From assembly GCA_036169815.1 (NCBI GenBank), contig JAVHOA010000059.1, positions 1 to 41,253 on the forward strand: DNA of 41,253 nt. Reading direction: 5' to 3'. Position 1 is the stretch's first letter. The number at the start of each line of letters is the position of its first letter. Both the position numbers and the translations under genes were made by a program. Of the stretch, positions 15,991 through 22,803 are shown piece by piece. The stretch is from Hydrocurvibacter sp036169815 (GTDB lineage Bacteria > Campylobacterota > Campylobacteria > Campylobacterales > Sulfurimonadaceae). The notes under the pieces are model-generated. The model had not been told where the DNA came from, searched no databases, and saw only the letters and a program-made list of their open reading frames with translations.

Positions 15991-17286
15991 ATGAACAATA
16001 CAGAGTTATCACAACAAGATTTAGAACATATTTGGCACCCATGCACACAGATGAAAGACCATGAATTTTTGCCTTTGGTACCGATTAAAAGCGCGCACGG
16101 TGTGTATTTGGAGGATTTCGAGGGGAAACAATATATCGATGCCATTAGTAGTTGGTGGGTTAATCTTTTTGGGCACACAAATGCCTATATTAACCAAAAA
16201 ATAAAAGAGCAACTCGATAGTTTGGAGCATGTGATTCTTGCTGGATTTACCCATGAGCCTATTATCCGACTCTCTAAAAGACTGGTTGCGCTCGCACCTG
16301 CGGGACTTAATCGCTGCTTTTATGCAGATAATGGTTCGAGTGCAATCGAGGTCGCCTTGAAGATGAGTTATCACGCACATAAAAACAGTGGTGTTGAAAG
16401 AGGGCTTTTTGTTTCTTTAAAAAATAGCTATCACGGAGAGACTTTAGGTGCACTTTCTGTGGGAGATGTTGCGCTTTACAAACAAACCTACGCACCACTT
16501 TTAATCCACTCAATACAAACAGATGTTCCAAAAGATCAAACACGCAAGTCTGCAGTTGAAGCAGCAAAAAAGTTTGAGCAACTTTGCCAAGCAAGAGGAA
16601 GTGAGATAGCAGCACTGATTTTAGAACCGCTTGTGCAAGGTGCTGGATCGATGCATATGTACCATCCAGAGTTTGTATCGCTTGTGAGCCTTACATGTAA
16701 GCGTTTTGGCATCCATCTTATTGCGGATGAAGTGATGACTGGATTTGGTAGAACAGGGACAATGTTTGCATGCGAGCAAGCCCAGATTTCACCCGATTTT
16801 ATGGTACTTTCAAAAGGTTTGACGGGTGGGTATTTACCACTTTCTGTCGTGCTGAGTACAGATGCGATTTACAACTGTTTTTATTGTGATTATGGTGAGC
16901 AAAAAGCTTTTTTACATTCACACAGTTATACAGGAAATGCACTCGCATGTGCCGCTGCAAATGCGACTTTGGACCTTTTTGCAAACAGTAATGTTTTAGA
17001 AAATAACAAACAAACGGCCGCATATATGCATAAAAAAATGCAGCGATTTTTAAAGCTCAAACAGGTGGCATCTATTAGACAAACGGGGATGATTTGCGCG
17101 CTTGACTTACAAGGCTTTGATCCCCAAGCGAGGATAGGCTTACATGTATATAATTATGGGCTTGAAAATGGAGTGCTTTTGCGCCCGCTTGGAAATACTA
17201 TCTATTTTATGCCACCCTATATTATCACCCATAAAGAACTAGATACGATGTTTGATGTAGCGTTTGCAGCAATCGCAAGCTTATGA
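15991..17286 (+). CDS. bioA: Adenosylmethionine-8-amino-7-oxononanoate aminotransferase
   Basis: A 431-residue PLP enzyme that makes 7,8-diaminopelargonate from 7-keto-8-aminopelargonate in biotin synthesis. The N-terminal HIWHPCTQM motif is specific to BioA. The PLP region shows DNGSSAIEVALKM, ADEVMTGFGRTG at 245-256 and the Schiff-base lysine K275 in LSKGLTGGYLP. Its length matches the family. AAGAGGAA sits seven bases before the ATG. No other biotin gene is adjacent, so it appears to be a single-gene transcript. It contains two TACATGTA copies (16691 as Leu-Thr-Cys-Lys, 17140 as Leu-His-Val). Confidence 0.95.
   Translation: MNNTELSQQDLEHIWHPCTQMKDHEFLPLVPIKSAHGVYLEDFEGKQYIDAISSWWVNLFGHTNAYINQKIKEQLDSLEHVILAGFTHEPIIRLSKRLVALAPAGLNRCFYADNGSSAIEVALKMSYHAHKNSGVERGLFVSLKNSYHGETLGALSVGDVALYKQTYAPLLIHSIQTDVPKDQTRKSAVEAAKKFEQLCQARGSEIAALILEPLVQGAGSMHMYHPEFVSLVSLTCKRFGIHLIADEVMTGFGRTGTMFACEQAQISPDFMVLSKGLTGGYLPLSVVLSTDAIYNCFYCDYGEQKAFLHSHSYTGNALACAAANATLDLFANSNVLENNKQTAAYMHKKMQRFLKLKQVASIRQTGMICALDLQGFDPQARIGLHVYNYGLENGVLLRPLGNTIYFMPPYIITHKELDTMFDVAFAAIASL
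16691..16700. repeat. TTACATGTAA palindrome inside bioA
   Basis: A perfect decamer within coding sequence; the extended GCCTTACATGTAAGCG is read as Leu-Thr-Cys-Lys. Confidence 0.9.
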
Positions 17287-17304
17287 AAACTTTCGTGCAA
17301 ACTC

Positions 17305-17336
17305 TTTACATGTAAGATTGTATGCTTACATGTAAG
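17305..17336. repeat. Two TTACATGTAA palindromes in tandem between bioA and sorB
   Basis: Perfect decamers at 17306-17315 and 17326-17335, ten bases apart. Because each is its own reverse complement, the pair can also fold into one long hairpin (TTACATGTAAG with CTTACATGTAA, 11 bp, loop ATTGTATG). The site lies in the 57-base gap between convergent genes and may serve as a bidirectional terminator. Confidence 0.85.
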
Positions 17337-17343
17337 AAAAGTT

Positions 17344-17646
17344 TTATTTGCCGTTTCCATAGTGTTTCGAGAGATAATCTACAATGATTTTTGAATCTTT
17401 CTCTGAGATTGGTGCTTTGAAACTATGCACCATTTTTTCCACTTTCTCTTTCCAAAATTGGCGAGGTTGTGGCCCTTGGTTTGTGATGTAACCAAACGAG
17501 TGGCACATCAAACAGTTTGCATTGACTTCATCAAATCCTTGCCCCATTTTGATCTCATAAGAGACATAAGGAACTTCTATATTTTCGCTTACTTGTGCAA
17601 ATAAAGGTGCAAAAGCGATAAGCATCATTAATAGTATCTTTTTCAT
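17344..17646 (-). CDS. sorB: Sulfite dehydrogenase cytochrome c subunit SorB
   Basis: A 100-residue periplasmic monohaem cytochrome c with a signal peptide (about 1-17) and haem site CLMCH at 45-49. A methionine at about 72 (KMVHSFKAP) is the likely distal ligand. It lies 12 bases downstream of the molybdenum subunit gene with its own AAGGAGC ribosome binding site, so the pair forms the SorAB complex. SorB takes electrons from the Mo centre and passes them to the respiratory chain. The same pairing is known in Campylobacter jejuni. Confidence 0.88.
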   Translation of the reverse strand: MKKILLMMLIAFAPLFAQVSENIEVPYVSYEIKMGQGFDEVNANCLMCHSFGYITNQGPQPRQFWKEKVEKMVHSFKAPISEKDSKIIVDYLSKHYGNGK

Positions 17647-17658
17647 GTTTTGCTCCTT

Positions 17659-18864
17659 TTAGACCACTTTGACGTTGATAACTTCAACACCATTAAATTT
17701 ATAACCGCCATGATTCCATTGTACATCTTGAGTAAGCGGTTGCTCTTTACCAAATTTATCAATCGCTTTTGCCATGATTCTCATATCGCCATACTGCTTT
17801 GGTTTAAAACTGTATCGAAATGCTCTATATGCGTAACGTCCAGCTTTTCCATCATCCAAAATTGATGCTTCCCATGTTTTTCCATCATCTAAAGAAACAA
17901 GGACTTTGCCAATACCAATCCCGCTGTCAAAGGCCACACCACGGACCACAAGTTGAGAACCATAGGTGATGATGGCATCATTTTGTGGAAATCCAATGAC
18001 TGATTTGAGATTCATAAGTGTAATTGGTTTTGTTTTTTTAAACTCTTTTTGCGGTGTTTCAGATTCTGTAGCATTGTCAGGTACACGGTATGCGTGATCC
18101 ATAAAGAATAGACTTTTGTATTTATCTGTAACTGTGATATTGCTAAGCATTTTGACCCAGCTATCAGAGTAATATCCAGGGATGACAAGACGCACAGGAT
18201 AGCCGTTTAAATAGGGAAGATCCTCGCCATTCATCTCGTATGCGACAATGACATGATCATCAAGTTCTTCGAGATGGAGTTCGCGTACAAAGTTTGGAGT
18301 CTCATAATACGCAGCATGTTCCATGCCGTTAAAGCCAATCCACTCAGCTCCCTCTTTGAGTCCTGCTCGATGGATAAGATCGCTTAAACGAACACCCTTC
18401 CATTTTGCACAGCCCATCGCGCCATTGCCCCACTGAACGCCACCTGTTGTTGGTTGGAATGCAGAACGGCCATTGCCTCCGCACTGTAAAACTGCGGTTA
18501 CTTCAACTTGTTCAAACTCCTCTTTGAGTTGCTTGAGTGTTACTTTAAACTCATTTTTAACCAAACCATTGACACTGATTGTAAAGCTCTGTGTATCCGT
18601 GAGTGTTGGAATATCTGGCATGTGCCAACGAACAAAAAATTGGTCATTTGGCGTGAGTGCGTGTGTGAAAACCTCACGCGGAGTTTCCAACAATGGCGGA
18701 CGATCAGAGTACGCTACCATTGGTCTTTTTTCTGGAAAGTTGATTGTTGGAGCTGGACCTATATTTCTAGGTTGTCTCATAACAATGTCACTTGCAAATG
18801 CTTTACCACCAAGAGTCGCGGCCCCGACTACAGCGGCAGTTTTAAAGAAATCTCTTCTTTTCAT
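17659..18864 (-). CDS. sorA: Sulfite dehydrogenase molybdenum subunit SorA
   Basis: A 401-residue member of the sulfite oxidase molybdopterin family. A Tat signal (MKRRDFFKTAAVVGAA) directs the folded protein to the periplasm. The molybdenum-ligating cysteine is C128 in VLQCGGNGR. A C-terminal dimerisation domain (about 270-400) follows. It oxidises sulfite to sulfate and passes electrons to SorB. AAGGAGC stands upstream of the ATG. A LysR regulator gene is divergent across a 123-base gap, a layout that suggests local control. Some relatives act on methionine sulfoxide (MsrP), but the adjacent SorB cytochrome favours sulfite. Confidence 0.9.
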   Translation of the reverse strand: MKRRDFFKTAAVVGAATLGGKAFASDIVMRQPRNIGPAPTINFPEKRPMVAYSDRPPLLETPREVFTHALTPNDQFFVRWHMPDIPTLTDTQSFTISVNGLVKNEFKVTLKQLKEEFEQVEVTAVLQCGGNGRSAFQPTTGGVQWGNGAMGCAKWKGVRLSDLIHRAGLKEGAEWIGFNGMEHAAYYETPNFVRELHLEELDDHVIVAYEMNGEDLPYLNGYPVRLVIPGYYSDSWVKMLSNITVTDKYKSLFFMDHAYRVPDNATESETPQKEFKKTKPITLMNLKSVIGFPQNDAIITYGSQLVVRGVAFDSGIGIGKVLVSLDDGKTWEASILDDGKAGRYAYRAFRYSFKPKQYGDMRIMAKAIDKFGKEQPLTQDVQWNHGGYKFNGVEVINVKVV

Positions 18865-18957
18865 ACTCTATGCTCCTTGTGTTTTACGAAAGTTTATCAC
18901 AAAAATATCAAGAAGCAATCATCGTATTTCTTAATCTTGTTATTCAATTTTTCTGTA

Positions 18958-18963
18958 TATAAT
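18958..18963 (+). promoter_or_regulatory. Predicted promoter of the LysR gene
   Basis: TATAAT at 18958-18963, with TTGTTA at 18937-18942 as a possible -35 box 15 bases upstream. The leader to the ATG is about 20 bases. The same 123-base gap must also hold the sorA promoter. Confidence 0.45.
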
Positions 18964-18987
18964 TCAAAAAGTTATAAAGGAAAAGTA

Positions 18988-19857
18988 ATGTTTACACTCA
19001 AACAATTGGAAGTTTTTATCGCTTTGGCACAAAGCCAAAAGGTGATTGATGTTGCACAAGAGTTTTGTATGAGTCAATCCGCTATTTCAATGTCTATTAA
19101 AGAGCTTGAAAAAATCGTTGGAGAAAAACTTTTTGAGCGCATCGGCAAGCGTCTGGCTCTCAATGAAAGAGGGGTCCTGTTTTTAGAGCAAACGGCTCGT
19201 CATGTTACTGCCTTGCAAAAAGTGTTTACAAACTTTTCTTCTCAAAAAATCGAGGGAAATCTGCGCCTTTGTGCTAGCGTAACCATTGCAAATTATCTGA
19301 TGCCAAGCTACATTGATGCGTACAACAAACTCCATGAAAATGTAAAATTTTCCCTAAAATCCACCAACACAAATGATGTGATTCGTTTTATAAAAGAGGG
19401 TGTTTATGATATTGGTTTTATAGAAGATAGTTGTAGCGATGAGATGCTTACATGTAAGCGTATCTCCTCTGATGAGCTTATCGTTATTACAAGCAACCAA
19501 GAACTTGCGCAAAAAAAAGAGCACTTTATCGATGCACTAAGCTCCATGCAATGGGTAATGCGAGAGGTGGGCTCAGGAACACGATCTGCATTTTTAAACA
19601 CAATAGCGCCAGAAGTTGTCGCTATTCATATGGAGTTTGACCACACTGAAACTATTAAAAAGTTTTTAAAATTGAGTCCAAACTATATCAGTTGCTTACC
19701 CCGCATTTCGGTTGAACAAGAGTTGCGGGAGGGTTCTTTGTTTGAGTTGCATATTCGTGGTTATGATTTTAGACGAGATTTTATTTTGATACTCAGAAAA
19801 GAGAAGAAAAATAGTATGCTTGTTGATGATTTTATGCAGTTTATTTCTAAAGTCTAA
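18988..19857 (+). CDS. LysR-family transcriptional regulator, CysL/YeiE-like
   Basis: A 289-residue regulator with an N-terminal winged helix-turn-helix (about 1-60; recognition region MSQSAISMSIKELE) and a LysR substrate-binding domain. I chose the ATG at 18988 because AAAGGA lies six bases upstream and the protein then starts FTLKQLEVFIALA, as usual for the family. The segment WVMREVGSGTR is typical, from memory, of the CysL/YeiE branch, whose members respond to sulfur compounds including sulfite. Being divergent to sorA, it likely controls sorAB and itself; this is inference. A perfect TTACATGTAA lies in the gene at 19448. Confidence 0.9.
   Translation: MFTLKQLEVFIALAQSQKVIDVAQEFCMSQSAISMSIKELEKIVGEKLFERIGKRLALNERGVLFLEQTARHVTALQKVFTNFSSQKIEGNLRLCASVTIANYLMPSYIDAYNKLHENVKFSLKSTNTNDVIRFIKEGVYDIGFIEDSCSDEMLTCKRISSDELIVITSNQELAQKKEHFIDALSSMQWVMREVGSGTRSAFLNTIAPEVVAIHMEFDHTETIKKFLKLSPNYISCLPRISVEQELREGSLFELHIRGYDFRRDFILILRKEKKNSMLVDDFMQFISKV
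19448..19457. repeat. TTACATGTAA palindrome inside the LysR gene
   Basis: A perfect decamer in coding sequence, context ATGCTTACATGTAAGCG, read as Leu-Thr-Cys-Lys as in bioA. Confidence 0.9.
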
Positions 19858-19869
19858 TAGAGGATTGGC

Positions 19870-19875
19870 TATAAT
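19870..19875 (+). promoter_or_regulatory. Predicted -10 box of rsmH
   Basis: TATAAT 30 bases before the chosen TTG start, just after the LysR stop codon. Confidence 0.5.
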
Positions 19876-19905
19876 TGCCCTCCAAAAAAAATAAAAGGTT
19901 TGCGA

Positions 19906-20832
19906 TTGATTCAAGATATTCCCCATATTCCGGTTCTGTATCGTGAAGTTTTAGCGGCATTTGATGATGTTGAAGATGGGATTATTGTGGATTGTACTAT
20001 GGGATACGGCGGGCACTCTGCGCTACTTTTAGAGAATAAACCACATATTAAACTTATAGGCATCGATCAAGATCAAACCGCAATCGATTTTTCAACACAA
20101 AGACTCTCCATTTATAAAGATCGCGTCAGTATCAAAAAAGGGCGTTTTTCCAAAGTAATCAAAGAGATTTTAGAAGAAAATGAACCATCGAGTATCAAGG
20201 GGATTTTAGCGGATATTGGAGTTTCTTCACTGCAACTTGACCAAAAAGAGCGGGGATTTTCCTATGAGAGTGACACGCTTGATATGCGCATGGATAAAGA
20301 CGCACCTTTGTCTGCCTTGGAAGTTGTCAATGGATACAGTGTTGTTGATTTAGAGCGGATTTTACGGGATTATGGCGAGATAAGAAATTTTAAGCAAGTC
20401 GCAGCAGCCATCGTCGCAGCACGTCCTTTTTACTCTGCAAAAGCTTTGAGTGAGAAACTGCACCCTCTTTTAGCGCATGGCAAAAAAATCCATCCAGCAA
20501 CGCTTTTGATGCAAGCCATTCGCATTGAAGTAAACAGTGAACTTTTTGAACTCGAGTCTCTTTTGCATGAGATAGAAAAGATTCCGCTTGTGCAAACGGA
20601 TGTGGCGATTATCTCTTTTCACTCTCTTGAAGATAGGATTGTCAAGCAAAAATTCAACGCTTGGGCGCAAAACTGTATTTGTCCTAGCGAAGCGTATCGC
20701 TGTACATGTAGCAAAGATAACGCCATAGGCAAAGCAAAGTTTAAAAAGCCATTAATCGCACAAAATGATGAACTCAAACAAAATCCAAGAAGCCGTAGTG
20801 CAAAACTGCGGGTATTTAAGATACAAAGATGA
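19906..20832 (+). CDS. rsmH: 16S rRNA (cytosine-1402-N4)-methyltransferase RsmH
   Basis: A 308-residue SAM-dependent methyltransferase that modifies C1402 in the ribosomal P site. SAM-binding residues are seen in VDCTMGYGGHS, and the family signature LADIGVSSLQLD...RGFSY...LDMRMD follows; a helical substrate domain occupies the middle. There is no ATG start. Two TTG codons are possible (19900 and 19906). AAAAGG at 19893-19898 is spaced seven bases from the second, so I chose 19906, giving MIQDIPHIPVL. It overlaps the FtsL-like gene by four bases (ATGA). A TACATGTA copy at 20703 encodes Cys-Thr-Cys. Confidence 0.94.
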   Translation: MIQDIPHIPVLYREVLAAFDDVEDGIIVDCTMGYGGHSALLLENKPHIKLIGIDQDQTAIDFSTQRLSIYKDRVSIKKGRFSKVIKEILEENEPSSIKGILADIGVSSLQLDQKERGFSYESDTLDMRMDKDAPLSALEVVNGYSVVDLERILRDYGEIRNFKQVAAAIVAARPFYSAKALSEKLHPLLAHGKKIHPATLLMQAIRIEVNSELFELESLLHEIEKIPLVQTDVAIISFHSLEDRIVKQKFNAWAQNCICPSEAYRCTCSKDNAIGKAKFKKPLIAQNDELKQNPRSRSAKLRVFKIQR

Positions 20833-21107
20833 ACGACAAAAACCAGATGCTCAATGAGCTTAACGCTTTAAATAGAGAAAAAAAAGCTTTAGATTCAAAG
20901 TTTTTGCTTCATTTCTTTTTAGTGATAAGTTTTGTTTTTGTTGTGCTCTTTCCAAAGATGTTTTTACAGCATGAGATCTACTATAAAAGCCGAGAGATAG
21001 CAAAACTCAAACGGGAATATGACTCGCTGAAAGAGGAAAATGAGATTATCAGTGCAAAAGTAGAGTCCTTGAAATTTAAAAATCAGGTCGTCAATACGCT
21101 TTTTTAA
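20829..21107 (+). CDS. FtsL-like bitopic cell division protein (candidate)
   Basis: A 92-residue protein with a charged cytoplasmic N-terminus, one membrane helix at about 25-46 and a periplasmic coiled coil at about 54-85 with leucine or isoleucine heptads (KLKREYDSLKEENEIISAKVESLKF). Size and topology match FtsL, which is poorly conserved in sequence. Position supports it: in many bacteria ftsL directly follows rsmH (mraW), and here it overlaps rsmH by four bases. FtsL joins FtsB and FtsQ to activate septal wall synthesis. FtsB is an alternative, since the fold is alike. No ftsI follows, as is common in this phylum. Confidence 0.65.
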   Translation: MNDKNQMLNELNALNREKKALDSKFLLHFFLVISFVFVVLFPKMFLQHEIYYKSREIAKLKREYDSLKEENEIISAKVESLKFKNQVVNTLF

Positions 21108-21164
21108 TTTCTTAAGCAGATGGAGAGATTCTCCCATGTAAGGGCTACACAATTAAGCGGGTGT

Positions 21165-21170
21165 TATAAT
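21165..21170 (+). promoter_or_regulatory. Predicted -10 box upstream of the DUF2018 gene
   Basis: TATAAT with a leader of only about 12-25 bases to either candidate start. It argues against the longer reading that would begin at 21120, upstream of this promoter. Confidence 0.5.
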
Positions 21171-21188
21171 CGCCAAATTTTATTAGGA

Positions 21189-21482
21189 ATGGACGCTTAC
21201 ATGTACAATATATTTGAAGATGAAGATGATATCTTTATGGGTTCTCCAAAGAGTAAATTTTTGGATGTAGTTTTTAATGCAAACCGCGGTGTCGCAGAGT
21301 TTGAGCTTGAGCGCATTATGGAGCGTATGGCTATTTTGGAGCTGATGCTCAACCACGAAGATGCTGATATACTTGAAAAAGAGATCACGCAGTATGCATG
21401 GGATAAGAAAAAGGAAGTTGAGAATAAAGCGAAAAGTCTCTATATTGAGAGTATGGGGAATATCTTGACGCAATGTGAGTAA
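21189..21482 (+). CDS. DUF2018 family protein (HP0242-like)
   Basis: A 97-residue acidic helical protein. From memory it aligns along its length with Helicobacter pylori HP0242 (DUF2018): shared patterns include IFxGxPxxKxxDxxF, KELER/FELERIMERM, and the C-terminal QSMANIL/ESMGNIL. HP0242 is a homodimer of entangled (pseudoknotted) helices of unknown function. Its neighbours HP0241-HP0237 follow the same order as here, which backs the assignment. The start is uncertain: ATG 21189 directly abuts AGGA, while ATG 21201, inside a TTACATGTA copy, has GGA seven bases upstream. The ORF could extend to 21120 but the promoter makes that unlikely. It ends five bases before the next gene. Confidence 0.78.
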   Translation: MDAYMYNIFEDEDDIFMGSPKSKFLDVVFNANRGVAEFELERIMERMAILELMLNHEDADILEKEITQYAWDKKKEVENKAKSLYIESMGNILTQCE

Positions 21483-21487
21483 AGGGA

Positions 21488-21916
21488 GTGAAAAAAGTTT
21501 TACTCTTTTTGATGGTGTTCTCTTTTTTTGGTGTTACACTTTTTGCGCTTGAGTATAGAAACAAAGAGACAATTATCCTTAAAAAGGATAAAACAGCAAA
21601 ATTTCTTGTAAAATACGCAAAATTTGAAAAGATATTCCAATTTAATTGGACACTATATAAAAACGATGGTTTGGTAGTCAAGCGCGCTTATGATCACTTT
21701 GTCGCACAAAATGTACTCTATTTAAACCACTCCAATCAATCAATTCGTGTAGAGCTTAAACCCCAATCTCTTGGGGTTCGTTTTTTGCCCTACATTATTT
21801 TAAAATTTGTGAAATTTGATGCTGCGACGCAAGAAGCGACTTTTGAGCTTTTCTTGTTTGATAAAAAAGAGCAGGTAGAATTTAAGTCTTTAACGAAGGA
21901 AGTGCCAAAGGCATGA
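21488..21916 (+). CDS. Secreted protein of unknown function (HP0241/Cj0540-like position)
   Basis: A 142-residue protein beginning with a signal peptide (about 1-20, MKKVLLFLMVFSFFGVTLFA) and followed by a beta-rich mature part with many lysines and no cysteine. The start is GTG at 21488, close behind AAAGGGA; an ATG at 21512 would cut the signal peptide. Campylobacter and Helicobacter carry a similar exported protein at this place in the block. No known fold or function can be assigned. It overlaps the polyprenyl synthase gene by four bases (ATGA), so the two are translationally coupled. Confidence 0.75.
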   Translation: MKKVLLFLMVFSFFGVTLFALEYRNKETIILKKDKTAKFLVKYAKFEKIFQFNWTLYKNDGLVVKRAYDHFVAQNVLYLNHSNQSIRVELKPQSLGVRFLPYIILKFVKFDAATQEATFELFLFDKKEQVEFKSLTKEVPKA

Positions 21917-22803
21917 TAGAAAAAGTAGAAGAAGAGATACAAAGATTACTTCAAGAGATCGATGATGATGAGGTCGCTCGTCTTTTTGCAACGCTTGCTG
22001 GTGGGAAGCGTTTACGCGCCAGATTGATTCTTAAAATCGCTTCACAACATCCACAAGCTTGCAGGCTTGGTGCTATTGTTGAGCTGATTCATGCTGCGAG
22101 TTTACTCCATGATGATGTCATCGATGATGCATCACTCAGACGTGGCGCTGCGTCTGTGAATGCAACCGAGGGCAGTAAAAGAGCGATTATGCTTGGAGAT
22201 ATTTTATATTCAAAAGCTTTCTCCTCTTTGGTGAGTTTTGACACAACCATCGCCGCGCGCATTGCCTCTGCGGTCACAGCGCTCTCTTTGGGTGAGATGC
22301 GAGATGTTGCTTTGGCAAAATATTTTAATACGGATGAAAAAATCTACCTCGATATGCTTTATTTAAAAACCGCTTCACTCATTGAAGCGAGTGCTGCTGC
22401 GGCTGCAATTTTGGCTCAAAAAGATGTGGTAGCGTATAGTTTGTATGGTAAAAATCTTGGTCTTTCTTTTCAGATTATTGATGATATTTTAGATATTGTT
22501 TCTGATGAAGCGACACTTGGAAAACCCTCTATGCATGACTTTGTAGAGGGAAAATGTACTTTGCCTTATATCTACCTTTTTCATGCACTCAGCGGCGCGC
22601 AACAAGAAAAACTGCTCAGCTTACATGGTAAAAAGATAAATCAAGAGGAGATACTTTGGCTCAAAGATAAGATGGCCGAGCATCAAGTCGTTGAGCAATC
22701 TTTTGCTCTTGCTTTGCAGCTTTCAGATGAAGCAAAAGCGCTTGTACATGCAGATGCCGAGCTTGTCGCAATCTTAGATACTATGATAAAAAGAAGTTAT
22801 TAA
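21913..22803 (+). CDS. Polyprenyl (octaprenyl-type) diphosphate synthase
   Basis: A 296-residue trans-isoprenyl diphosphate synthase. It shows GGKRLRARL at about 30-38, the first aspartate-rich motif DDVIDD at 67-72 with downstream RRG, and the second motif DDILD at 190-194 (FQIIDDILDIVSDE). These bind magnesium and the allylic diphosphate. Long-chain members supply the side chain of menaquinone, fitting the nearby ubiD-like gene and respiration; the chain length cannot be read here. The gene overlaps its upstream neighbour by four bases and hemA by one base. Confidence 0.9.
   Translation: MIEKVEEEIQRLLQEIDDDEVARLFATLAGGKRLRARLILKIASQHPQACRLGAIVELIHAASLLHDDVIDDASLRRGAASVNATEGSKRAIMLGDILYSKAFSSLVSFDTTIAARIASAVTALSLGEMRDVALAKYFNTDEKIYLDMLYLKTASLIEASAAAAAILAQKDVVAYSLYGKNLGLSFQIIDDILDIVSDEATLGKPSMHDFVEGKCTLPYIYLFHALSGAQQEKLLSLHGKKINQEEILWLKDKMAEHQVVEQSFALALQLSDEAKALVHADAELVAILDTMIKRSY

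Noticed and set aside
17305..17336. CRISPR-like repeat from the two TTACATGTAA copies
   Set aside because: Only two very short palindromes with a ten-base spacer, no array and no cas genes; the same word recurs across the whole window.
18508..18987. A 449-residue reading of the LysR protein starting at 18508
   Set aside because: The first 160 residues are antisense to sorA and unlike any LysR N-terminus; ATG 18988 has a good ribosome site and the normal LysR start.
21120..21188. DUF2018 gene start at 21120
   Set aside because: No ribosome site, and a TATAAT box lies downstream of this codon.
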